Source of the DNA: Acanthosepion pharaonis
Taxonomy: Eukaryota; Mollusca; Cephalopoda; Sepiida; Sepiidae
Length of the DNA: 64,000 bases
Reading direction: 5' to 3'
Assembly: GCA_903632075.3 (NCBI GenBank)
Contig: CAHIKZ030000840.1
Span: 266,001 to 330,000 of the forward strand
Part shown: positions 1 through 8,302 of the stretch, one piece after another
Layout of the letters: every line of letters starts with the position of its first letter
How positions within the stretch are numbered: the first letter of the stretch is position 1
Program-made: the position numbers and the translations under genes
The notes under the pieces: model-generated
The model's input: only the letters and a program-made list of their open reading frames with translations
What the model was told of the DNA's origin: nothing
Databases searched by the model: none

Positions 1-149
1 GGATAAACTGCTCAATATCAGAGATAGAGCGTATGTAAATATAAATATAAAAGTGGGCATTGAAGTCGACACTCAGAGGCAACAGACTGTTTCATGCTAG
101 ACGCAATCGTCAGGCCGCCTGACGATTGCGCCTAGCATGAAACAACCTG
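1..149. repeat. Foldback element with 26-nt hairpin, abutting a (TA)n tract
   Basis: Positions 89-114 and 118-143 are inverted copies of one another with a single mismatch and a 3-nt loop. The right arm contains CCTGACGATTGCG followed by CATGAAAC. Positions 9-31 carry the recurrent motif seen in the opposite sense elsewhere (TGCTCAATATC then AGATAGAGC). The same block, arms or half-arms, recurs at 4598-4757, 43980-44090 and 49688-49830, so this is a dispersed family. The (TA)n tract begins immediately after the hairpin. No coding potential. Confidence 0.8.

Positions 150-198
<49 letters not shown>
150..198. repeat. (TA)n microsatellite
   Basis: About 24 uninterrupted TA units directly downstream of the 89-143 hairpin. 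Confidence 0.95.
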
Positions 199-201
<3 letters not shown>

Positions 202-270
202 TCCTAAGAGGATAGAATCAACGTAGAACTCAATCTCAGAACAGAGTAAAGAATATAATATAAAAACAAA

Positions 271-434
271 CACTAATATTCCATGATTTATAATTTATTA
301 AATTGAATCATAATCACAATCCAAATCATCAGACTTACAAATTCAAAAAGCTTTTTTTGAATTTGTAGGTCTGAGGAATTGAATCGTGATTACGATTCCA
401 ATTTAATAAATTATAACCACATGGAATATTAGTG
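271..434. repeat. Long foldback (arms about 80 nt)
   Basis: The left arm starts CACTAATATTCCATG and the right arm ends CATGGAATATTAGTG; the centre is AAAAAGCTTTTTTTG. The arms pair along about 80 nt with scattered mismatches. The right arm carries GGTCTGAGGAATTGAATCG, related to GGTCTGATGAATT at 37105. It is followed within 20 bases by a (TA)n tract. Members with the same ends lie at 5997-6047, 37085-37245, 40440-40612 and 41056-41168. Confidence 0.8.
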
Positions 435-447
435 CCTTTATTTATAT

Positions 448-452
<5 letters not shown>

Positions 453-512
<60 letters not shown>
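453..512. repeat. (TA)n microsatellite
   Basis: About 30 TA units adjoining the 271-434 foldback. Confidence 0.95.
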
Positions 513-514
<2 letters not shown>

Positions 515-578
515 CAAGTATAAGGATTGGTGTAGTCGGAATAAATTCCAATAACCAAGAAATACTATTCTTAAAGAG

Positions 579-1555
579 TGCTCAATACATAGTAGAGGAA
601 ATATAATTATTTATTCTAAAATTATAACATAAATATGTTATAAAATCACTACAAAAATAGCCATTTTGTTTCAACACTTCTGGTGTCTTATCAAGTGCAG
701 TCAAAAAATAAAAAAATATTAAAACTGATCGACAAAATGATCTTAATGTATTTATTATTAGAACTGGATCTTTCAGATTCTAATTAAAAGAGTCCTTTCT
801 GTTTTTATATTCCTTAAAACATCCTTTTTGTTCGCCTCTAAACATTGTTATTTGAATTCTTTTCTTTATCTGTGAGGAAATGATTCTCTTTCCTTCACTG
901 CCACATATGATGACTGATATTATATTTCAATTCACCATTCTTTCCTTGTTTCTATAGTATTCTCAGCATCCTTCTGTAGAACTTCATCTCTTTTGCCTCG
1001 AGTCTCCTTTTCGTCTGTGAGGAAATTTACTGCCATATTAGCGAATTGATATTATATAAAACTTCAATTTTCCTTTTTTTTTTTTCTTTCTAACAAATGC
1101 TTCCTGTTTCTTAATACTCCGCTTCACATTTTGGAAGGCATCTTTCACGATTACAATGCTTCTTTGGATTTCCGTGTCGCATATTCTGTCGTCTGATCGA
1201 AACACTTCTTCAAACTTCCGGCTTTGCTTGATTCTGACGCCACCAATTGCTAGCTCGCCTCTGGGTGGTCTGTCGCACTTGCTAACTCCTATATATTTTG
1301 TTTTCTCGTCTCTTTCTTTACCTTTTCTTTTACTGTCTTCTCTAGGAGTTCCTCTTTTTTTTTCTTCTTTTTTTTTTGTCTACTACAATTTTTTGCAACG
1401 CACAGTATTTAGTATTGTAAAGGTTTTTCTCCACGTTTCGTTCAATTTCCTAAACTAATCGATGAAATTTAAATAAGCTGATTTCTTTGGAAAATACAAT
1501 GTCAAAAAGCCTAGCTCACGGTTTAATAATTTCTTTAATTTAATCTTATAGGACT
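579..1555. other. AT-rich spacer with one copy of the GCTC/GAGC motif
   Basis: Positions 579-598 read TGCTCAATACATAGTAGAGG, a copy of the recurrent motif described in the findings. The remainder is AT-rich and, from about 840 to 1400, T/C-rich. The longest plus-strand open stretch (1156-1458) has a low-complexity Ser/Leu/Phe composition expected from pyrimidine-rich DNA. I see no gene here. Confidence 0.5.
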
Positions 1556-1789
1556 TCATGGTAAACAATATTTTTCAAGAAATTTTTTTTTTTCCTTTAT
1601 AACAGTGAAGAATAAATTTTTAGGATTTCTTACTCTTGAGCATACAATATACAACTGGCCATGTGTAAATATTTCTTTCTGGAGCCAAATTCCAACTTTT
1701 CGAAGAATTTGGCCTTGTGATTTGTTTATAGTTCTCGCAAACGCAAACTGAATTCTTGTATATAAAAACTTAAAAGAAAAGATATGCAA
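1556..1789 (-). pseudogene. Helitron Pif1-like helicase, C-terminal fragment
   Basis: A 77-residue minus-strand reading frame ends the way Helitron Rep-helicase proteins usually end. Visible signatures are FAFARTINKSQGQ (superfamily 1 helicase motif V region) and HGQLYIVCSRVRNPKNL (motif VI region, with the usual Ser-Arg). In a complete Helitron these belong to the C-terminal part of a protein well over 1000 residues that nicks and unwinds DNA for rolling-circle transposition. Only this end survives: the sequence upstream on the minus strand (above 1790) has stops and no recognisable earlier motifs. Two non-autonomous Helitron-like copies sit at 25635 and 31101, so this family of machinery has been present in the genome. 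The fragment cannot be functional. Confidence 0.85.
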
Positions 1790-2160
1790 AAAAAACTATA
1801 TTGCATTTTTATTAAATAAGTATTTATCGTTTGAACCATTGTTTTTAAAATAGTGGAAATTTTGTATGTTAAATAATAAGCCCTTAATTTTTTCCCAAAA
1901 ATGAATGAAAATTTATTGTACTAAGTTACGCACTCTAGTAAAACCAATTGTACTTTGTACCGCTTTACCTGTTTGCACTTCTTCCCAAAATCTGTTTCTT
2001 TTAGCCAATCTATAGATTGGGTGCGACGGACGGACAAACGGAAGTCCTAGAATTTTATATATAAGTGTCTACCATAAACACTGTGTCATCTGCGTATATG
2101 CTAAGATTTTCTCCTGATAGAGAACTTCTTTCCCGAATACTTTTATCATATGTACCCCGG
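1790..2160. other. Probable decayed flank of the Helitron fragment
   Basis: AT-rich sequence with no open frame of note. A tract near 2020-2050 contains GACGGACGGACAAACGGA, a simple imperfect GACG repeat. I could not define an element end. Confidence 0.3.
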
Positions 2161-2221
2161 TCGACCTCGGACTGTCCCGGTTTGAAAGCTCTATTCCGGG
2201 TATATTTACCCGGCCTACCTA

Positions 2222-2267
2222 CTAAGGCAGGATGTGGCACAAGTTCGTTTTACGTGGGGAGCGCCAT
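2222..2267. repeat. Dispersed repeat, copy 1 (GGATGTGGCACAAG type)
   Basis: CTAAGGCAGGATGTGGCACAAG then TACGTGGGGAG aligns with 2522-2567 and 32258-32305, sharing the order GATGTG.NACAAGGT - T-rich - GTGGGGA. The family is unidentified, probably the body of a SINE or retroelement. Confidence 0.5.
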
Positions 2268-2521
2268 ATACATACGTATGCATATAGTCCAAGGACAAAA
2301 ATGTTAGTCCAATACCAGAAACCACCTGTCACCCTGGTATCGATTTTAAACTGGCTTTCCTCTCTTACTGCAGTGAGCAAAGTGCTGCCACAGAATTGGA
2401 AAGCCACCCAGGACAGTCGCCTTCTCCCATCAAAAAATGACGAGAAACGTTTTCGCCACTTCCGGTGAAAAGTGAACTCCCAGGGTTCTGTTCGGGGGAT
2501 AGATATTTACTTGAACTCCCA

Positions 2522-2567
2522 GTGAGTCAGGTTGTGACACAAGGTCAGTTTTTAACGTGGGGAGGAG
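2522..2567. repeat. Dispersed repeat, copy 2
   Basis: GTGAGTCAGGTTGTGACACA then AACGTGGGGAGGAGCG matches copy 1 and the copy at 32258. Confidence 0.5.
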
Positions 2568-2586
2568 CGAATGTTTTCACTCAGGC

Positions 2587-2660
2587 CGCTGGTATAAGCT
2601 GGTCTTAGCTGGTCATAGCTTGTCCAAGCTGGTCAGAGCTGGTCTAAGCTAGTTATAGCC
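2587..2660. repeat. Imperfect 10-11 bp minisatellite (AGCTGGTC)
   Basis: Seven successive variants of AGCTGGTCNTA (AGCTGGTCTT, AGCTGGTCAT, AGCTTGTCCA, AGCTGGTCAG, AGCTGGTCTA, AGCTAGTTAT). Unit length alternates between 10 and 11. Confidence 0.8.
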
Positions 2661-2699
2661 GTGATACCACCAGAACAGGAACGGGCCCTGTGCCAGGTT

Positions 2700-3495
2700 C
2701 TGTTCGGGGTATAGAAGCAATTGGCATTTCTTTTTTAATTATTTTTAAAAATCTTTGCTTATTTTTACTTATTTATTTGTACCAACGTTGGATCTCGAAA
2801 ACTGTTGATTCATAAAAAAAAAACATTTTATTATTCCAGAACCCAAACCTATAATAAAAATCAAGTCATGAAAATTATGGTAAGCTTAATTCTTAATGAA
2901 CAGACAAATTGTGTACCAGACGACAATGTCTTTTTGGCCTCGGAATGGAAAGAAGAAGAAGAAAAAGAAAGAAAATGTCTTTCTGTCGATCTGAAACATA
3001 CAATTACGATGACGGCAAAACATCCGGTAGTATTAAAGGCATTACACTTACTTGTGTCGCAGGCCAATTGTATATTACCCTTTTCTACTCAAATGATAAC
3101 CTTATAAACCGGACGTAAGTTTGTCGTTGGAAATCACAGTACGTTTACGAGCACGACTACTTCCTTTTGCAGTACAAGAGAAACGAGGAGGAAGACGGTT
3201 GTGGTGAAATAAAGACAGTAAAAGAAAGACACACATACAATAATGATTAGAGAAGAGGAAAAAGGAAACAAATAGAGAAGAAAAACAAAAGAAGAAGGAA
3301 AAAGAAGGGAAAAAGAAGAAAGAGACAGAAAAACAAGAAAAATAAAATAAAATAAAAAAATTAATAAACATAATTGTGAAAAAAACAACTAAACAAAAAA
3401 CTAAAGGGAATATGGTAGCCGTAATATTTATAAGCTAAATGGTACTTGTAAAGATTGGTGCAAAACAATCTACTCCGTTTTTATCTTGGAAGGTA
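2700..3495. other. Non-coding stretch, purine-rich from about 3180
   Basis: AT-rich sequence that becomes strongly A/G-biased on the plus strand from 3180 to 3370. A 100-residue plus-strand frame at 2805-3107 has no recognisable domain and no homologous look; I do not call it a gene. Confidence 0.4.
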
Positions 3496-3508
3496 ATAAG
3501 AAAAGATT

Positions 3509-3539
<31 letters not shown>

Positions 3540-3601
3540 GTAAATATATGAAAGAAAAAGATAGAAGGAAGCAAAGAGCGAAACTATTGAAAAGAAAGAA
3601 A

Positions 3602-3633
<32 letters not shown>

Positions 3634-3830
3634 CGGAAGGAAACGTGAAGGTGCGACTTTTTTCAAAGAAAGAAAGAAAGAAAAAGAAAGAAAGAAAAAA
3701 GAAAGAAAGAAGGAAAGAAAGAAAGTGTAAATACATGAAAGAAATAAAGCTAGAGCGGTAAGAAAAAAGAAAGAAGGAAAAAGTGAAAGAAAGAAAGAAA
3801 GAAAGAAAGAAAGAAATTAGAAAACGACAA
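3496..3830. repeat. Degenerate (GAAA)n polypurine tract
   Basis: Repeated GAAA with GGAAG and AAAAG interruptions, nearly all purine over more than 300 bases. Overlapping frames in it (Lys/Glu/Arg or Phe/Ser/Leu only) are artefacts of composition. Confidence 0.9.
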
Positions 3831-4440
3831 ACAAAATGAAACGAAGCGGCAAAAAAGGTTCGGAGGTAGAAATGGTGGTTTTGAAGTCAGTCGGAAAACA
3901 TCCAAGACTGGACCGGGGAGGGGGGTGAAGGTGTGGGAGGATTGGGGGAAGAGTCCCTTAGACAGTGCGTAATTGTCTATAAGACATTTTTTTTCCTCTT
4001 CTTGTTTCTTGCCGTTTTTGGTTCGTAATTTGAATGAATCTTTGGACAGTCGTCAATGGTAAGAAATCTCCAAATGAAGACACCGGGGGTCAAGAAGTCA
4101 CACTGAATGGGACTCATTCGGGAAAAGCCGTTAATTAATTTCATTCATCTCGTCTGTGCACTACGTTCAAAAAACGTCTGGCCAAGAGTTTGTGCGTGCG
4201 TGGAGAGGCGGCGGCGGCGGGTGCGGGGTGGATTAGTCTATAGAGAGAATTATTTGCTCGGTTTAAACATTAATAAGTCTGCTCTCATAGGTGGCAATTA
4301 AGCCGAATTTACAAATCTAAACAGCGGGCTCTATTATCCGCGGTTTCGTTCCACGCACTCAACCCCAGGAATAATAACAGTTCATCAGTTTTACTTAATA
4401 ATAGACCGAACGCGCAAGACCAACGATGATAGCAATATTC
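3831..4440. other. Unassigned sequence
   Basis: Mixed-composition sequence with a short G-rich patch at 3910-3950 and a GGCGGC run near 4208. The 64-residue frame at 4107-4301 has no recognisable family. Nothing further seen. Confidence 0.3.
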
Positions 4441-4446
4441 ATATCT

Positions 4447-4597
<151 letters not shown>

Positions 4598-4757
4598 AAA
4601 TATAAAAGTGAACATTGAAGTCAACACTCAGAGGATGACAGGCTGTTTCATGCTGGACGTTATCGTCAGGCCTAACGATTGCGTCCAGCATGAAACAGCC
4701 TTCAATGTTCACTTTTATATTTATATTTACACACGCTCTATCTCTGATATTGAGCAC
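4598..4757. repeat. Foldback element with long hairpin and GCTC/GAGC motif
   Basis: Outer arms 4598-4620 and 4701-4723 (AAATATAAAAGTGAACATTG and its complement) enclose an inner inverted pair built on GGCTGTTTCATGCTGGACG, with a 20-nt asymmetric bulge. The right inner arm contains CTAACGATTGCG then CATGAAACAGCC. Positions 4735-4756 read GCTCTATCTCTGATATTGAG plus CA, the recurrent motif. (TA)n tracts lie on both sides. Confidence 0.8.
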
Positions 4758-4791
4758 TTAATCCCATAAATATAGCACAATTTTAAAACTA

Positions 4792-4796
<5 letters not shown>

Positions 4797-4843
<47 letters not shown>
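4797..4843. repeat. (TA)n microsatellite
   Basis: About 23 TA units, followed at 4885-4908 by another weak copy of the motif (GAGCACTCAATATC then CAGAGCA). Confidence 0.95.
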
Positions 4844-4846
<3 letters not shown>

Positions 4847-5204
4847 GATTATAATAATGGATAAAGTTTGGAGGATGTAAACCAGAGCACTCAATATCAA
4901 ATCAGAGCAATTAATTAGAAAACAAACAACCTTAAGGCTCCATTGGTTATAATTTATTTCCATAGGTATGTGGTTTTTACCTGGTTCATCAGACCACACT
5001 TCCAAGGGTAGAAAAATTGTTTTAAATTTACATATAATTTTTATACACATTTGAGGGGTAGTTTTAAGTTGATGTAAGGTGATAGAGAGAGGGGGAGGAG
5101 GAGTATGACAGATATGGTCGAAATTAGAGAGGGAAGGGAGAGATAGGAGTAATTTTAAATCTATTTTTATTAAGATATTTAAGAGTTAGGGTGAGCGTAA
5201 AGAC
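4844..5204. other. Half-arm of a foldback family and G/A-rich flank
   Basis: Contains GGTTATAATTTATTTCC and a CATCAGACCAC string (complement GTGGTCTGATG), as in the hairpins at 271 and 37085, but no matching second arm was found close by. 5080-5150 is rich in GAGAGGG. Confidence 0.45.
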
Positions 5205-5266
5205 CAGAAATTGACCTCACATCTCCCAGGTAACGATATATTTAATAAGTCATCTCACAGGAAACG

Positions 5267-5350
<84 letters not shown>

Positions 5351-5407
5351 TATAATATTTGATAAGGACCAGACATTGACCTATTTAATAAGTCATCTCA
5401 CAGGAAA

Positions 5408-5453
<46 letters not shown>

Positions 5454-5512
5454 TAATATTTAATATGGAGCAGACATTGACTTATTTAAAAGATAAGTCA
5501 TCTCACAGGAAA

Positions 5513-5543
<31 letters not shown>

Positions 5544-5601
5544 ATATAATATTTAATAAGGACCAGACATTGACCTATTTAATAAGTCATCTCACAGGAA
5601 A

Positions 5602-5689
<88 letters not shown>

Positions 5690-5751
5690 TATAATATTTA
5701 ATAAGAACCAGACATTGAACTATTTAATGAGTCTTAATAATAAACAGCAAA

Positions 5752-5828
<77 letters not shown>
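5205..5828. repeat. Compound satellite: about 65-bp unit separated by (TA)n and (TG)n
   Basis: A unit containing AATAAGGACCAGACATTGAC, CTATTTAATAAGTC and ATCTCACAGGAAACGATATA occurs about five times (near 5205, 5350, 5446, 5541 and 5688), each followed by a variable (TA)n and/or (TG)n run. The microsatellite is therefore part of the repeating unit, and its length is what varies. The last (TA)n runs from 5754 to 5828. Confidence 0.9.
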
Positions 5829-5831
<3 letters not shown>

Positions 5832-5996
5832 GTAAATATACACATACATATGCAATCATATATCTAAAATATAGATAAATATATATACATACATACATAC
5901 ATACATACACATACATATATATTTGTATACAAAATAAATCCAATAGAATAGAATACAGGTAGAACTCAATGTCCAGGACAGAGTAAGGATAGAATA

Positions 5997-6046
5997 AAAA
6001 GGCTTAAACACTAATATTCCATGGTTTATTAGTGTTTAGGCCTTTT

Positions 6047-6047
<1 letters not shown>
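5997..6047. repeat. Short foldback of the CACTAATATTCC family
   Basis: AAAAGGCTTAAACACTAATA pairs with TATTAGTGTTTAGGCCTTTT around a short ATGG-containing loop. This is the terminal hairpin of the longer element at 41056-41168, with the interior deleted. A (TA)n tract follows at once (6049-6092). Confidence 0.8.

Positions 6048-6048
<1 letters not shown>

Positions 6049-6092
<44 letters not shown>
6049..6092. repeat. (TA)n microsatellite
   Basis: About 22 TA units immediately after the 5997-6047 hairpin. Confidence 0.95.
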
Positions 6093-6094
<2 letters not shown>

Positions 6095-6189
6095 AATAAA
6101 AACTGTAATGTACTTCTTTAATATGAAATACTGAAAGTCTTGAAATTAATATGGAAGGAGAAATCGTAAAATGAGGTTGCTAATTTCTA

Positions 6190-6510
6190 CGACTTTAGTC
6201 GTCAACCTTTTGGAGAGAGGCAGCCAAAAACCTATGCAATGTCTCAGAGGAGAGTCATGATATCAAATTTACAGGCTGGTCCGAAAGTATTGTTACGCCT
6301 ACATAATATAATTTTCTATTTCCGATGGCTGACACAAGCTACTACAGTTTGGAAGAGAGGCTGCTTGCAAGTCTATGGACGCATGATCATGTGTATTTTG
6401 TCAAGGGCACGGAGGGTATGTGATATGACTTCACTGCAGTTGACTCGTTCTTCAATTGTTCTCATTACTTTTGGTAAGGGGTAACAAGACTTTCGGACCA
6501 CTCTATGCTA
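6190..6510. mobile_element. MITE-like deleted mariner inserted in a hAT-like repeat fragment
   Basis: Inverted ends TGGTCCGAAAGTATTGTTAC (from 6277) and GTAACAAGACTTTCGGACCA (to 6500) bound about 224 bases. Inside, ATGGCTGACACAAGCTACTA at about 6328 opens a frame beginning MADTSYYSLEERLLASLW. That could be the start of a transposase whose remainder is deleted, but I do not recognise the family from this piece. The surrounding sequence (CAACCTTTTGGAGAGAGG at 6207, and TGTCTCGATCCCAGAGATC after the insert) repeats the 5' part of the element at 6556-7457, so this insertion split an older copy of that element. Confidence 0.65.
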
Positions 6511-6555
6511 TAATTGTCTCGATCCCAGAGATCAACAAAAATATTTCACTTAGAT

Positions 6556-7457
6556 CAGGGGTCAGCAACCTTTTGGAGAGTGCTGGCCAGAACGTTATGC
6601 GGTGTCTCAGCTGAGGGCCATGATGTCAAACATACTATGATAAATTGTCTCGATCCCAGAGATCTCTGTTCAGAAGACTGCCTTGGTCTGGTGGTTTGAA
6701 GAAAAAACAAGAAGTCAATTTTATATTATTTAAACAAGGTTCCTTATTTTACTGCAGGAATAACAAGAAAACAATTAATGCAAATTCCTTACTACAAATG
6801 AAATAGAGTTAAAAATGGCAAATTATTTAATGAAATGTTTTTTTTTTCCTGCTTCTTGTTTAATAAATTCTCCAGGTCAGGTGAAATATTCGTCAATGAC
6901 AGGAGCAGAACATCATCCCAGGCGGTCATCATTCAATCTTGTTCTTAAACGACTTTTTGTAGATTTCATTTTCAACAAAAACTGTTCACAATCATACATA
7001 TGTCCAAATAATGATACCATTATTTTTGCATTATTCAATAGGTGTTTTATATTTTCCGCTAGGCAAAACGTATTTATTTTTCATAGAACTCAGCAGTTGA
7101 TATGGAATTAAATTTGATTTGGAATATTTATAAGTCGGCTGTGGTTGTTGTGGGGTGCCAACCCTGTCTTATATCATGGATACCATTATTTTTGCATTAT
7201 TCAATAGGTGTTTTATATTTTCCACTTGGCAAAACTTATTTCTCGTAGAACTCAGCAGTGAATTTTGAATTAAATTTTGATTGCAAGAAAATGCGGAGCA
7301 TTTTCAGTTAATTAACTTCAACTAATTTTTTTTTTTTTTTTGCCAATTGCCTCACAACTTAATTAAATAAATTTTGCGCAGGTGTTAAGTTGGCGGGCCA
7401 GACAAAAATCCTTCACTGGCCAGCTGGAGCTAGAGGCCCGGAGATCGCCGAACCCTG
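6556..7457. mobile_element. Non-autonomous hAT-like element (about 0.9 kb)
   Basis: Begins CAGGGGTCAGCAACCTTTTG and ends CGGAGATCGCCGAACCCTG. The two ends are imperfect inverted repeats of the CAGGGGTCGGCAACC kind typical of hAT elements. No transposase is present. Inside is an internal direct duplication: TAGGTGTTTTATATTTTCCG at 7040 and TAGGTGTTTTATATTTTCCA at 7206, each followed by an AACTCAGCAGT segment. Flanking 8-mers (ACTTAGAT and ATCTACGA) are not identical, so a target-site duplication is not proven. Confidence 0.5.
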
Positions 7458-7675
7458 ATCTACGAGATGAACGACTCTGTTTTATACATCATCTGAGTAG
7501 AGAGCAATAAAAATTTATTTTATTATTAATTATTGTTGATACTCTCTTGTCCGATAAGAAGGAGACATCTCTTCATGAGATAATCCATACTATAATATAT
7601 ATCTAATATTAGTCGTTTTTGTTAAACACTCATCGGACCTAATGAGATCTACCGTAGGAACGAATTTTCTATCCG

Positions 7676-7955
7676 CCATAACATCACTATTTACATTATT
7701 CGGATTATTGTTCTCATCTTTGTTGTCATGTTTATCATAACGTTTCGGCCGGTGTACGCTCCGGCCTTCTTCAGGTGGTTGGAATGCCGACCTGAAACTT
7801 TTATTTCACTCGCTGGTTTATTTCCACGTGCCATGTCTAATGGAATTCAGTTATCTCCTGTTAATTCCCCTCTCCAAGTTAACCAGGTATTGATCTCAAT
7901 TCTTTGAGTCCTGTCACTGGATCTAACCTTTATCCACTGTGCCATGCAAGGATTA
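7676..7955 (-). mobile_element. tRNA-derived SINE, family A
   Basis: On the minus strand: a tRNA-like head with an A-box-like TGGCACAGTGGATAAAGG and a B-box-like GAGTTCAATACC region (degraded here), a body with CACGTGGAA, then CTGAAGAAGGCCGGAGC and CGTTATGATAAACATG. Other copies are at 8045, 28680, 34505, 35285, 42461 and 47617. It is transcribed, if at all, by RNA polymerase III and has no coding capacity. Confidence 0.8.
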
Positions 7956-8044
7956 CAGCAAAAATGGCAATATCAGCAATGGTAAAAAAAATGATTTCTG
8001 AAGACATTAAGTTTATAATTGCCAGAAATTCATACATTGGGGCC

Positions 8045-8165
8045 CTTCAGGACATATGGCATAGTGGGTAAAGACGTTGGTTGGATCCAGTGACAGAATC
8101 CAAAGTGTTGTGAGTTCAATACCTGGTTAAGGCAGTGGAGCAATTAGAGATGGGAATTAAAAGGT
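8045..8165 (+). mobile_element. SINE family A, head fragment, inverted relative to the previous copy
   Basis: CAGGACATATGGCATAGTGG, GTTGGTTGGATCCAGTGACAG and GAGTTCAATACCTGGTTAAG mark the head. It stops inside the body. Together with 7676-7955 it forms a head-to-head pair about 90 bases apart. Confidence 0.8.
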
Positions 8166-8286
8166 GAGTGTTATAATTTGGCTTGTCCTCCCTGTAATTG
8201 CTTTGTATGTACGTTACACCCTGTCAATACATCATGTATAATTAACTCTTCCGCTTTGATCACGGAGAAAGAGAAAGACAGAATCT

Positions 8287-8302
8287 GCGAGGAATCTTCT
8301 GC
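8287..8302 (-). repeat. Inverted 16-nt piece of the 67-bp satellite at the array border
   Basis: GCGAGGAATCTTCTGC is the exact reverse complement of the satellite string GCAGAAGATTCCTCGC. It lies about 60 bases outside the first direct unit. Confidence 0.7.

Noticed and set aside
1156..1458. 100-residue Ser/Leu/Phe-rich frame
   Set aside because: Pyrimidine-rich low-complexity DNA; the hydrophobic look follows from base composition.
2805..3118. Overlapping 100- and 69-residue plus-strand frames
   Set aside because: No recognisable family, no good start context, and they overlap each other in different phases.
3102..3730. Phe/Ser-rich or Lys/Glu-rich frames
   Set aside because: They arise from polypurine (GAAA)n DNA.
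6556..7457. Firm hAT classification
   Set aside because: Ends resemble hAT TIRs but the flanking 8-mers do not match and no transposase is present, so it is reported only as hAT-like.
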